From the NCBI GenBank assembly GCA_016712415.1, contig JADJRC010000018.1, positions 1-64,000 of the forward strand: a stretch of 64,000 nt of DNA, written 5' to 3'. The notes under the pieces are model-generated. The model was not told where the DNA came from, made no database searches, and saw only the letters and a list, made by a program, of their open reading frames with translations. Source of the DNA: Lewinellaceae bacterium (GTDB lineage: Bacteria > Bacteroidota > Bacteroidia > Chitinophagales > Saprospiraceae). Positions 6,978-15,275 of this stretch are shown here, piece after piece. The position numbers and the translations under genes were made by a program. Every line of letters begins with the position of its first letter. Position 1 is the first letter of the stretch.

Positions 6978-7748
6978 ATGTCTGACCCGCACAAAGAAAT
7001 CGTCAAAGGCTGTGAATTTTGGATGATCCCGGTCGAGGGTGGCGCCTTTGAAATGGGCAGCCCGGATAACGATACAGAGGCGTCGTCCGATGAAAAACCG
7101 CAGCACCAGGTGACGATTTCCGGTTTTTACATCGGGAAATACCCGGTAACGCAATTGGTGTGGAAGGCGGTGATGAACGGCGAAAATCCCTCCGGATTTA
7201 AGGGGGATGACCGCCCTGTGGAGGAGGTATCCTGGGACGATGCACAGGAATTTATCAAGCAATTGAATGAAGTGACAAATGATACTCGCCCGGCGGGTCA
7301 TTTCTACCGCCTTCCCTCTGAAGCCGAATGGGAATACGTGGCACGCGGCGGCAAATACCACGCAGAGGGGTACAAATACGCAGGCAGCGACCGGCTTAAA
7401 GATGTGGGCTGGTTTGCGAGCAACAGCGGGAGCGAGACAAAGCCCGTCGGGCAAAAGCAACCTAACCAGTTGGGTATTCATGATATGAGCGGGAATGTGT
7501 GGGAGTGGTGCGAAGACGACTGGCACAGCGATTACAAAGGTGCGCCGGAAGACGGCACGGCCTGGATAAACCACTCTAATCGGGGCACGTACCGCGTGAG
7601 CCGCGGCGGCAGTTGGCTCAGCACGGCGCAGTATTGCCGCGCCGCCTATCGCTACTTCAACTCGCCGGGCTATCGGTACGACTACATTGGCTTCCGCCTT
7701 GCTTTGTCCCTGCAGGCAGATGGGCGCTCCACTCCGGCTTTCCTGTGA
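6978..7748 (+). CDS. FGE-like domain protein, copy 4 (intact, 256 aa)
   Basis: This is the only complete member of the tandem family. It starts at ATG 6978 (MSDPHKEIVKGCEFWMIPVE) behind the conserved leader. The FGE-sulfatase fold is full: GGAFEMGSPDNDTE, VTISGFYIGKYPVTQLVWKA, PVEEVSWDDAQEFI, FYRLPSEAEWEYVARGG, LGIHDMSGNVWEWCEDD and a C-terminal RGGSWLSTAQYCRAAYR followed by IGFRLALS. There is no signal peptide, so it is probably cytoplasmic like the Roco protein upstream. A single Cys in the CRAAYR motif argues against real formylglycine-generating activity. FGE/C-type-lectin folds are known hosts of DGR variable regions, and this copy has the cleanest one (7587-7685). The role is inferred to be variable ligand binding; the partner is unknown. 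Confidence 0.85.
   Translation: MSDPHKEIVKGCEFWMIPVEGGAFEMGSPDNDTEASSDEKPQHQVTISGFYIGKYPVTQLVWKAVMNGENPSGFKGDDRPVEEVSWDDAQEFIKQLNEVTNDTRPAGHFYRLPSEAEWEYVARGGKYHAEGYKYAGSDRLKDVGWFASNSGSETKPVGQKQPNQLGIHDMSGNVWEWCEDDWHSDYKGAPEDGTAWINHSNRGTYRVSRGGSWLSTAQYCRAAYRYFNSPGYRYDYIGFRLALSLQADGRSTPAFL
7587..7685 (+). other. DGR-type variable region D (in copy 4)
   Basis: The 33-codon segment runs from the ACG after GGC to the TAC before ATTGGCTTCCGC. Variable codons are ACG, TAC, AGC, AGT, CTC, AGC, ACG, TAT, TAT, TAC, TTC, AAC, TCG, TAT, TAC, GAC and TAC. The 3' flank from 7686 to about 7741 is almost identical in all four copies and sits where the initiation-of-mutagenic-homing sequence of a DGR would be. 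Confidence 0.8.
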
Positions 7749-8136
7749 GCAAAAAAGCGCTGCGCTGCGACGAAGCGAGTAAGGAGGGAGGGACGACCGA
7801 CGGCGAAGCGAAGTAAGCAGGGCGGCGCAAATTGCGAGCGGTGGGAGCGGTGGGAGATGGGGCGCATGCCCTGTAACCCGGAATGGTATTCCGGGGTTGA
7901 TGGTTTTGCCCTGTAACCCGGAATGGTATTCCGGGGCGCTGAATATCATTCCGGGTCGCGGAATACCATTCCGCGATACTGCCACGATACTTTTGCGACC
8001 CTGCGAATGTGCCCAATGGATTGTCAACAAGCCCCGCCCATTTTCAGATTGGTTTTATCCGACAAGTATGATCCCGGGCTTATCCTGTCAGTCAGGTTTC
8101 CCTTGTTGTCGCATACGATACGACCGTCACGGCTGT
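7749..8136. repeat. Gene-free stretch with short palindromic tandem repeats
   Basis: No gene is visible. A 29-bp unit starting GCCCTGTAACCCGG and ending TATTCCGGGG occurs at 7868-7896 and again at 7908-7936, a period of 40. Each unit contains the palindrome GGAAT-GGT-ATTCC. Further relatives follow at 7941-7975 (ATATCATTCC and GGAATACCATTCC). The stretch from 7749 to 7860 is purine- and GCGA-rich with no obvious signal. Confidence 0.6.
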
Positions 8137-10254
8137 TTAATACCCGAAAAGCCCCTCCATTGCATCCCCCACTTTCTCAATCGAAGGAATCATCTCCTGC
8201 TCCAGGGTGTTGTTGAGCGGCACGGCGGGCATGTTGGCGGCGCCGACGGTGCGCACCGGCGCGTCGAGCCATTGAAAACAATGTTCGGAAATGCGCGCGG
8301 CGAGGCTTTGTGCAAAGGTATTGTTCACAGGTTCTTCCGTGACGACGAGCACCCTGCCGTGCCGCTTTGCCGCTTCGTACATGGCCTGCTCGTCGACAGG
8401 CGCGAGCGTGCGCAGGTCCGTGACTTCCACACGCCCTTTAAACCGGTCGCCGGCCGCATTGATGCTCCAGTGTACGCCCATTCCGTAGGTAATCACGGCC
8501 AGCGACTCGCCGGCCTTCACCTTGCTTTCATCCGCCGTCAAGGCAAGTCGCGCCTTGCCGAACGGCACGACGTAGTCTTCGTCGGGCTCGACGGTTCTGG
8601 CGCCATCCGTGCCGCGCAGCTTCGACCAGTACAGGCCCTTGTGTTCAAAAATCACCACGGGGTTCGGGTCGTGATACGCCGCTTTCAGCAGCCCTTTGAG
8701 ATCGGCGCCCGTGCTCGGGTAGGCGATCTTGATGCCCCGGATATTGGCCACCACGCTTTCCACGCTGCTGCTGTGGTAGGGGCCGCCGCTGCCGTAGGCG
8801 CCGATCGGCACCCGGATGATGCAACTCACCGGCCATTTGCCGTTGGTCAGGTAACAGGAGCGGCTCACTTCGGTGAACAACTGGTTGAGCCCCGGCCAGA
8901 TATAATCGGCGAATTGTACCTCCACGATGGGCTTCAGTCCCACGGCGCTCATGCCGACCGTGCTGCCGATGATAAACGCTTCCTGGATGGGGGTGTTGAA
9001 CACGCGGTGGTCGCCGAATTTTTCTGCCAGCGTCGCCGCTTCGCGGAATACACCGCCCAGCCGACGGCCCACATCCTGCCCGTACAGCAGGCACTCGGGG
9101 TGTTTGCGCATCAACTCCTCGATGGCAAACAGCGCGCAGTCGACCATTACTTTGGCCTCGCGGTCTCTGGGCGCGCGTTCTCCCGTTTCCTGCGTTACCG
9201 GTGTCGGCGCCAGGTCGTGGGTATAGAGGTCTTCAGGCCGCGGGTCTTCGGCGTTCCGGGCTTTTTCAAAATCGCTTTGCACCAATGCTGTGGCATCTTT
9301 TTCGATCTGTTTCAGTTGTTTTTCGCTGAAGCCGTTCGCCAGCAGGGTGCTGCGCAAAATAGGGTAGGGGTCGCGTTGGGCGTGTTCTTCGAGGTCGTCG
9401 CGGTACCACTCTTTGCGCACGCCCGAGGTGTGGTGGTTGAGCAGCGGCACCCGCGCGTGCAGCAAAAACGGCCTGCGTTCGCGGCGGATCGTTTCCAGGA
9501 TTTCCCGGACGCGTGTCCAACATTCTGCAAAATCATTCCCTTCTATGCTGATCGCTTCCAGTCCGGGAAATCCCCTGGCGTATTCGAAGGCGTTGGCCAC
9601 CCGGGTTTCTGCTGCGTTTGCCGAGATGTCCCAGCCGTTGTCCTGTACGAGGTACAGGATGGGCAGTTTTTTCAATATCGCCATCTGGAAGGCCTCGCTG
9701 ACTTCGCCTTCCGTAACGGAGGCATCGCCGAGGGAGCACACGACAACCGGCGGCGCGGCCTGTTCTGCGGCGTCGAACAGGTTCATCTGTTCCTTGTACC
9801 AGAATCCCAGTGCCGAGCCGGTGGCCGGTATGACCTGCATGCCGGTGGCGCTGCTCTGGTGGGGTATTTTGGGAAAATCGGGGCGGCGCAGGCTCGGGTG
9901 GCAGTAGTACGACCGACCGCCGGAAAACGGGTCGTCGCGTTTGGCCATCAGTTGCAGCATCAGTTCGTAGGGCTGGAGGCCCATGCCGAGCAGGATGCTG
10001 TCGTCGCGGTAGTACGGATAGGCGTAATCCTGCGGCAGCAACTGCATGGCCACGGCCAACTGGATCGCCTCGTGCCCCCGCGAAGTGGCGTGCACGTATT
10101 TGCTGACAAACTTGAAATTGGCTTCGTAAATCTCCGTCATGGCCTTGGCGGTGGCCATGCGGAAGAAGGCTTTTTCCAGGGTTTCGGCAGCGGGAAACCC
10201 TGTTGTTGTTGTGCTTTTAACGGGCTTTTTGGACGCCGGCTCTGCGGTTTGCAT
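8137..10254 (-). CDS. 2-oxoacid dehydrogenase E1, alpha and beta subunits fused (705 aa)
   Basis: The protein joins an E1-alpha half (about residues 30-370) and an E1-beta transketolase half (about 385-700). The alpha half has the thiamine diphosphate site GDASVTEGEVSEAF followed by LVQDNGWDIS. The beta half has GQDVGRRLGGVF, FNTPIQEAFIIGSTVGMS and RVPIGAYGSGGPYHSS. This class decarboxylates branched-chain 2-oxoacids or pyruvate and passes the acyl group to a lipoyl E2. E2 and E3 are not nearby. The start is the ATG at 10252-10254, just downstream of a -7 box (10285-10292, minus strand). A paralogue with the same fusion lies at 24549-26933. Which 2-oxoacid each uses cannot be told from sequence alone. 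Confidence 0.88.
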   Translation of the reverse strand: MQTAEPASKKPVKSTTTTGFPAAETLEKAFFRMATAKAMTEIYEANFKFVSKYVHATSRGHEAIQLAVAMQLLPQDYAYPYYRDDSILLGMGLQPYELMLQLMAKRDDPFSGGRSYYCHPSLRRPDFPKIPHQSSATGMQVIPATGSALGFWYKEQMNLFDAAEQAAPPVVVCSLGDASVTEGEVSEAFQMAILKKLPILYLVQDNGWDISANAAETRVANAFEYARGFPGLEAISIEGNDFAECWTRVREILETIRRERRPFLLHARVPLLNHHTSGVRKEWYRDDLEEHAQRDPYPILRSTLLANGFSEKQLKQIEKDATALVQSDFEKARNAEDPRPEDLYTHDLAPTPVTQETGERAPRDREAKVMVDCALFAIEELMRKHPECLLYGQDVGRRLGGVFREAATLAEKFGDHRVFNTPIQEAFIIGSTVGMSAVGLKPIVEVQFADYIWPGLNQLFTEVSRSCYLTNGKWPVSCIIRVPIGAYGSGGPYHSSSVESVVANIRGIKIAYPSTGADLKGLLKAAYHDPNPVVIFEHKGLYWSKLRGTDGARTVEPDEDYVVPFGKARLALTADESKVKAGESLAVITYGMGVHWSINAAGDRFKGRVEVTDLRTLAPVDEQAMYEAAKRHGRVLVVTEEPVNNTFAQSLAARISEHCFQWLDAPVRTVGAANMPAVPLNNTLEQEMIPSIEKVGDAMEGLFGY

Positions 10255-10284
10255 GATTGGGCAGTGTTTAGTTGTGAAGGCCCG

Positions 10285-10292
10285 CAAAGGTA
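10285..10292 (-). promoter_or_regulatory. Bacteroidota -7 box (TACCTTTG) for the E1 gene
   Basis: On the minus strand TACCTTTG matches the TAnnTTTG consensus and lies some 30 bases before the ATG at 10254. No convincing -33 element is seen at the usual distance. Confidence 0.5.
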
Positions 10293-10311
10293 CGGTTTAT
10301 CTTCAACTCCG

Positions 10312-10752
10312 CTAAAACCCGGCCTTGATGTATGCCCAGCCTTCGTGTTGTTTTTTGATGACCTCGACCATGCCCGATGGCACGGTACCCGATCCCTGCA
10401 CGAGGTCGGCGCGTTGCACTTTCTGACTGCGCATGGTATTCTCGCAGGCACTGAATTCCACTCCCCTGGCTTGCAAGGTCTTGATTTTGGCTGCCTCGGT
10501 TGTTTGCGCACTGACCAGAAACGGTAGTCCGCCGCTGTGGCAAACCACCTCGATTTTCGTATTGGGCGCCGCCTCCAGGATATGACCGATCTGCTTGACA
10601 AGCGCCATGTGGACCAGGGTATCCCCGTTGGTCAACTGGATGACAACCTTGTATTCGGTGGGGTCGGGTGTGTGCGCTGCTTCCTGTGAAAACGCCGGTG
10701 CAGAAAAGAACAATATGCTGACAATCAGGGCTGTATAACGAAATGATTTCAT
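10312..10752 (-). CDS. Exported DsrE-family protein (146 aa)
   Basis: An N-terminal signal peptide (LIVSILFFSAPAFSQ) is followed by a DsrE/DsrF-like fold: YKVVIQLTNGDTLVHMALVK, then VVCHSGGLPFLVSAQ and SACENTMRSQKV. The Cys of the SACENT segment is at the position of the persulfide-carrying cysteine of related proteins. DsrE-like proteins handle sulfane sulfur; exported single-domain forms are common in Bacteroidota and their role is unclear. It is last in a minus-strand cluster with rhodanese, cytochrome and sterol-desaturase genes, which supports a sulfur-related function by context only. Confidence 0.8.
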   Translation of the reverse strand: MKSFRYTALIVSILFFSAPAFSQEAAHTPDPTEYKVVIQLTNGDTLVHMALVKQIGHILEAAPNTKIEVVCHSGGLPFLVSAQTTEAAKIKTLQARGVEFSACENTMRSQKVQRADLVQGSGTVPSGMVEVIKKQHEGWAYIKAGF

Positions 10753-10795
10753 GTAAAAGGTGTTTTTTCAATGTGTGAAGGAATCGCCGCGCCTG

Positions 10796-11668
10796 TTATG
10801 ACCTGCGGAATGGCTTGATCATCTGGCTGAAAAACCCGTGGGGATACTTTTCCACTTTGGGGAATCCCAGGGCAATATCGCGCCCGTTTGTGGGCATCCA
10901 CACCGTTTTGAACAGGTAATCCCAGATACTGAGCGTTAAGCCGTAGTTCACCCCGTAGCTGCCTTCGGGCAATTCTTTGGCGTGGTGCCAGATATGCATC
11001 TGCGGGCTGTTGAAGATGTACTGCAAAGGGCCGAGCGGCAGGTAGATGTTGGCGTGGTTCAGGTGCCCGATGGTCAGGGTGAACAAATGCACGATGATAA
11101 ACTCCTGAATCCCGAAGCCGATCATGGCCAGCGGGATATACTCAATGCTCCTGTAGACGAGGGTCTCCACGAAATGGTAGCGCAGGTGCGCGGCAAAACC
11201 CATCTGAAGCACGGAATGGTGCACTTTGTGGAATTCCCACAGTTGCGGAACGCGGTGCAGCAGCCGGTGTGTGTTCCACTGGATAAAATCGCGCACCACA
11301 AAAAGAATCAGTAATTGCGCCCAGCCCGGCAGGTTTGCCACATTGATCGCCACCAGGTTGCGCACGCCGAAAACGCCTGCCAGCAGGTCGTTGAATGCGT
11401 GGACCACCACATCGGAGACCGCCGCGTATCCCACCAGCCCGAACAAAAAGAAGTTGAAAAACATGTAAAACACATCCAGCCAGAAGTCGCGGCGGAGTGC
11501 CGGCTGGTTTTTTCGCCAGGGGAACAGGAGTTCCAATCCGTAAACGACCAGAGAAATGCCGATCAGCCAGTAAAAATAATTGCCCCAGTGCGGGTGCATC
11601 ACCTCCTTCCAAAGGTAGTTGGCGTAGCCGCGGTACCCGTTCAGGAATATCTCAACGTACTTTTCCAT
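10796..11668 (-). CDS. Sterol desaturase / fatty acid hydroxylase family membrane protein (290 aa)
   Basis: There are several hydrophobic membrane segments, and the histidine boxes of the di-iron hydroxylase superfamily are present: HRLLH near residue 132, HKVHHS near 145, GHLNHANIY and MHIWHH further on. Such proteins hydroxylate or desaturate lipids or sterols in the membrane. The start overlaps the end of the cytochrome gene by 17 bases, so the two are translationally linked. The substrate cannot be assigned. Confidence 0.88.
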   Translation of the reverse strand: MEKYVEIFLNGYRGYANYLWKEVMHPHWGNYFYWLIGISLVVYGLELLFPWRKNQPALRRDFWLDVFYMFFNFFLFGLVGYAAVSDVVVHAFNDLLAGVFGVRNLVAINVANLPGWAQLLILFVVRDFIQWNTHRLLHRVPQLWEFHKVHHSVLQMGFAAHLRYHFVETLVYRSIEYIPLAMIGFGIQEFIIVHLFTLTIGHLNHANIYLPLGPLQYIFNSPQMHIWHHAKELPEGSYGVNYGLTLSIWDYLFKTVWMPTNGRDIALGFPKVEKYPHGFFSQMIKPFRRS

Positions 11669-12806
11669 TTTTCTGCTTGTAGAAATCTTCTATTGGTTGG
11701 TAGGGGCCGTATTTATGCTGTTGTACGCTGAAGGTATCGGCATAAGGCCCGAATGGATGGTCGATGGGCTTTTTGGAAATATCGGGCCAGTCCTGTGCCA
11801 GGAAACGGTGTTTGGGCCGGGGTTGGGAATTGACGAACGCCGCCACATCCCAGGCCTCCTCGTCGGTCAGTTGCGGGTTCTGGTACGTAGCCCCGAAAGG
11901 CATATTGGCCTTCACATAACCTGCAAAACGGGATACCCTGAACAGCCCCGCCGCTTCACTATAACTTTTCATGCCCCACAGGGGCGGGTAGTTGCGCGGA
12001 CTTTCCGGTATGGGCAGCCCTGCGCCGTCGGGTCCGTGGCAACTTGCGCATTTGGCGGTGTAGACGGCCTGCCCTTTGTCCGGGTCTGCCGCCCGGTCGG
12101 GATAAGGCAACCGGAGGATACCCGATCCTTTGGGCGTTTGTTTGGCGGGCACGTTCGACCCCAGCCATCGGATATAGGCCACAATGGCGCGCATTTCCCG
12201 GCTGTTGGTATCGAGCGGCTGACCGTCGAGGCTGCGCATAAAGCAGTCGTTCACCCGGAAAGAAATATCTTCCGGGAGGCCGGACCGGGCGCGAACTTTC
12301 GGGTAGGTGGCGGCTACGGCGGCGTAATTGTTGCCAAAAGGTTTGCTGCCGGCATCGAGGTGGCAGTTCTGGCAGTTCAGGTCGTTTACGCTGTTGGGGC
12401 GCACCAGACCGTATGCCCCAAAGTAATCGCCCGTCCGGGCGATGAGATCCCTGCCGTATGCAACCAATTGCTCCTCACGCCCTTCGGGCAGGGTTTGGGG
12501 GTCGGGTGCATTCCAGTCCGCCTGGTCGCTGTACGCCATTAAAGCCTTCGTTCGGATCTCCTGAAGCCGGCGCGCTTTGCCGCTGTTTTCCTGAATCCAG
12601 AAAACGGCGATACCGCCGAGTACGAGCACGGCCGCGCCGCGCAGAACCAGACCCAGAATGACGATACCTTGCCCGGTAGAGCCGCGTGAATCTTTCAGGT
12701 AAGCCGTTAAACGACTGTAGGCGCGTATGCCGTGCAATCCGATCAGCACGCCGGCGGCGAGGGCGAGGGCACCGGCAGTAAAGAGGAGGTTGGACAAATC
12801 ATCCAT
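11652..12806 (-). CDS. Membrane-anchored di-haem cytochrome c, thiosulfate dehydrogenase (TsdA)-like
   Basis: Two N-terminal membrane helices (LLFTAGALALAAGVLIGLHG and LVLRGAAVLVLGGIAVFWI) precede two CXXCH haem sites, CQNCH near residue 144 and CASCH near 252. Between them is NDCFMRSLDGQPLDTNS, a segment typical of TsdA-type cytochromes, where it contributes to the active site. TsdA interconverts thiosulfate and tetrathionate. Usual TsdA is soluble and periplasmic; here the two helices would anchor it. It is followed by the sterol-desaturase-like gene and preceded by a rhodanese gene, in line with sulfur metabolism. The family call is good, the reaction inferred. Confidence 0.8.
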   Translation of the reverse strand: MDDLSNLLFTAGALALAAGVLIGLHGIRAYSRLTAYLKDSRGSTGQGIVILGLVLRGAAVLVLGGIAVFWIQENSGKARRLQEIRTKALMAYSDQADWNAPDPQTLPEGREEQLVAYGRDLIARTGDYFGAYGLVRPNSVNDLNCQNCHLDAGSKPFGNNYAAVAATYPKVRARSGLPEDISFRVNDCFMRSLDGQPLDTNSREMRAIVAYIRWLGSNVPAKQTPKGSGILRLPYPDRAADPDKGQAVYTAKCASCHGPDGAGLPIPESPRNYPPLWGMKSYSEAAGLFRVSRFAGYVKANMPFGATYQNPQLTDEEAWDVAAFVNSQPRPKHRFLAQDWPDISKKPIDHPFGPYADTFSVQQHKYGPYQPIEDFYKQKNGKVR

Positions 12807-12815
12807 TGGATCAAT

Positions 12816-13205
12816 TTAATTTTTCGTGACCGGTTTGCCTGCATCCTTCCATGCGATGAAGCCGCCGCTCAGGTCGAATACCTGTGGGTAACCGGCCTTC
12901 GCTATCTGCTCCGCCGCGTCGGCGCTGCGGCCACCCTTGGCACAATAAACGAGTACCGGTCTGTTTTTATCCAGTTTGCCGAATTGCGCCGCAAAATCGT
13001 CGTCGTATATATTCATATTGACGGAACCTGCGATATGCCCGGCAGCATATTCTTCCGGTGTTCTCACATCAATCAACTGTACCGTGGAGTCTTGCTGCAG
13101 TTTGGTCTCGAATGCTGCGGGCGAGATTTTTGATTGCGCCGTTACGTTCGAATACTGACAGGCCATACCCGCCGCAAGCAGCAACGAAAAGAGTAATTTT
13201 CCCAT
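12816..13205 (-). CDS. Exported rhodanese-like sulfurtransferase (129 aa)
   Basis: A signal peptide (LLFSLLLAAGMAC) precedes a single rhodanese domain: QLIDVRTPEEYAAGHIAGS, then VLVYCAKGGRSADAA with the active Cys in a six-residue CAKGGR loop. Export could be by signal peptidase I or as a lipoprotein; the Cys after GMA is not a perfect lipobox. It is the first gene of the minus-strand cluster with the di-haem cytochrome 9 bases downstream, so it probably moves sulfane sulfur in the periplasm. Confidence 0.85.
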   Translation of the reverse strand: MGKLLFSLLLAAGMACQYSNVTAQSKISPAAFETKLQQDSTVQLIDVRTPEEYAAGHIAGSVNMNIYDDDFAAQFGKLDKNRPVLVYCAKGGRSADAAEQIAKAGYPQVFDLSGGFIAWKDAGKPVTKN

Positions 13206-13438
13206 GTTTGTATAAAATTTGGTTTGCGCTAAAATTGTTGTAAAATTAGCAGGTCTTTCGGAATGTTGCCCGACTTTTTGTCCTGTAAACGTCAGTAATT
13301 TAATTCTTTTTTACCACTAATTGACCTTATTTTTGCCAAAATTTTATTGAAAAACGCGCCTTCTTACAAGATTACTGTCGCTGTATCGTTTCAGCGCCAA
13401 CTTCAATTTTGATTTTCTCATTTTCAAAACAAAAACTC

Positions 13439-14363
13439 ATGAGTGATACAAGGAATTCGCGTACCTACACCATTGTTGTCACGGTTTTACTCGTACTGGC
13501 GGCAATTTTAGGATTTGTTTTCTGGCAGAAATCCAAAGGATACAAGGAAGAGAAAGAAAAAGAGCAGACGGAACGCCAGAACCTGGAAACTGAAAAGGTA
13601 AATATTGAACGCGAACTGGACAGCCTTGCCAATGCCTATGCGGTGGTGCGTACGGAAAATGAGAACCTGCAGGGGCGTCTGACAAGCACAGCCGAACTGA
13701 TTGCCCAAAAAGAAAATACGATCAGGCAAATAAAACAGGCCTCCGCCAAAGACATTCAGGGCCTGAAGGACCAGGGTGGCCGCCCTGCAGAAAACCAAGA
13801 TCGAATACGAAACGATTATCAGTACCCTGAGAAGTGAAAACGAACAACTGCGCAACGAAAACGTGCGGCTCACCGGCGAGAACGAGGAGTTGAAAGGCAC
13901 CAATACCGCACTCAGCGGACAGGTCCAGGATCTCGCCAAGCAACTGGAAGAACAAATCCGAAAAACGCAATCGGCAACTTTCAAGGCCACGTCGTTCAGG
14001 GTGACCACATCCCGGAAGACGGATAAACTAACCACGAAAGCGCGCCGTACCCGCGAAATAGACGTCAGTTTTGACCTCGCCGATGTGCCGGAGCCGTTCC
14101 TCGGCCCGCAAAAACTGTACATGTCTATTACCGACGAAAAGGGAAATCCAATCGTAAGCGACAATCCGGTAAAAGCGACGGTGTATGCCCCCACCGGTCC
14201 GGTGGAAATCATCGCCCAGCAGGTGAAGGCGGCAGTGCTGGAAAATACCCAGCGCATGTCGTTTCACTACAAGTTTGACGAACGCCTCAAGTCGGGCAAC
14301 TATGTTGTGGCGATCTATTGTGACAAGGGATTGCTCGGTGCGTCGAGTTTCAGGCTGAACTGA
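13439..14363 (+). CDS. Membrane-anchored coiled-coil protein, one frameshift
   Basis: From ATG 13439 (MSDTRNSRTYTIVVTVLLVL) the protein has one N-terminal membrane helix, a long heptad-rich coiled coil (about residues 40-175) and a C-terminal beta domain (DVSFDLADVPEPFLGPQKLY). The frame breaks at 13774-13776, where GGG probably stands for GG: the reading then continues directly as VAALQKTKIEYET. Repaired, the protein is about 307 residues. I do not recognise the family beyond a coiled-coil envelope protein known in Bacteroidota. Its 3' end overlaps the convergent arginyltransferase-like gene by 49 bases. Confidence 0.7.
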
Positions 14364-15148
14364 TCGCAGTATCTACTCCGTAGAAGCGATGTCTGTGGCG
14401 TCGGGCGATGTTTTTGCGTCGCCCGGCGCTTCTTTTGCAGCAAGTCGGACCAGCGGCGAACCGGGATACGGCTGGCAGGGCGCCATTCGCCGCTGGCCCA
14501 GTCAAGGGCCTCCAGGTTGTTGAAGTTCATCTTGTAGTCGAACTGGGACGGCACATCGTACACATAACCGTGGTAATAGTACTTTTTCCCCAGTTCCTGC
14601 GCTTTGGCCAGTTCAAGCAGCATGGTGTAGGTGCCAAAACTGCGCTGCTTTTCGTTCGGGTCGTAAAAACAATAGGTCCCCGAAACAGATTTTTCGCCGA
14701 TATGGATAAAACTACATGCCAGGGGTTTTCCGTTGCGGTGGGTGACGTAAAACTCCATACCCGTGACCGGCTGCTGGTGCGACTGGGCATTGAGGAAGGA
14801 CGTGATAGATTCCGGCCGGCGCTCCTCGAAGCGAAGGGCTGCATGAAGGGCGAAAAGCTGTGATTTGGTCTGTGTAATACGGATCGGGCCGTAGCGAACG
14901 TTTAAATCTGCGGCGCGGCTCAGCAGCCTGCGCTGACTTTTGGAAAACTCAAGGCCGTCCAGCCGGATGCGCAAGGGTGTCGTACGGCACATTTTGCCGC
15001 GGCAGACAGAAAAGTTATGCCGGACGATGGAATGACCCAACAGGCGCCAACCCTCGGCCATGTAACGGTCAAAGACATCCGGCGGAAGTGCCTGCATCTC
15101 TACACTTTCGTCTATAATGTCCTCCAAATAAGAGGTTTGGGTTTGCAT
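14315..15148 (-). CDS. Arginyl-tRNA--protein transferase-like (Ate1/Bpt family)
   Basis: The protein contains features of the ATE1-type GNAT fold: HNFSVCRGKMCRTTPLRIRL near residue 44, EFYVTHRNGKPLACSFIHIG and SGTYCFYDPNEKQRSFGTYT, where the family has the conserved YDP and S-x-G-x-Y elements, then YYYHGYVYDVPSQFDYKMNF. Family members attach Arg or Leu from charged tRNA to protein N-termini and mark them for ClpAP-type degradation. ClpC is encoded at 18626. The C-terminal 30 residues overlap the end of the convergent gene and may be an artefact of a shifted stop. Confidence 0.7.
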   Translation of the reverse strand: MQTQTSYLEDIIDESVEMQALPPDVFDRYMAEGWRLLGHSIVRHNFSVCRGKMCRTTPLRIRLDGLEFSKSQRRLLSRAADLNVRYGPIRITQTKSQLFALHAALRFEERRPESITSFLNAQSHQQPVTGMEFYVTHRNGKPLACSFIHIGEKSVSGTYCFYDPNEKQRSFGTYTMLLELAKAQELGKKYYYHGYVYDVPSQFDYKMNFNNLEALDWASGEWRPASRIPVRRWSDLLQKKRRATQKHRPTPQTSLLRSRYCDQFSLKLDAPSNPLSQ

Positions 15149-15275
15149 AACTTATGCCAACAATTTTTAAGCCATTCAAGTTTCCCGCAATTTTAGGGAT
15201 TTTGTTTGTGAACAAGGTTATGAATATTACTTTGCGACATATTCCAAACCGGTATATAAAAGACAATTAATTTTT

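Noticed and set aside
4531..7748. Genuine formylglycine-generating enzyme activity
   Set aside because: Only one conserved Cys (CRAA motif) is seen and no sulfatase gene is nearby; a binding role of the fold is more likely.
2247..8136. Search for a DGR reverse transcriptase, avd gene or template repeat near the variable genes
   Set aside because: I found no reverse-transcriptase-like ORF and no second A-rich copy of the variable segment in the window, so no such feature is reported.
7897..10527. 876-residue plus-strand ORF
   Set aside because: It is the antisense shadow of the E1 gene, which has clear thiamine-diphosphate motifs on the minus strand.
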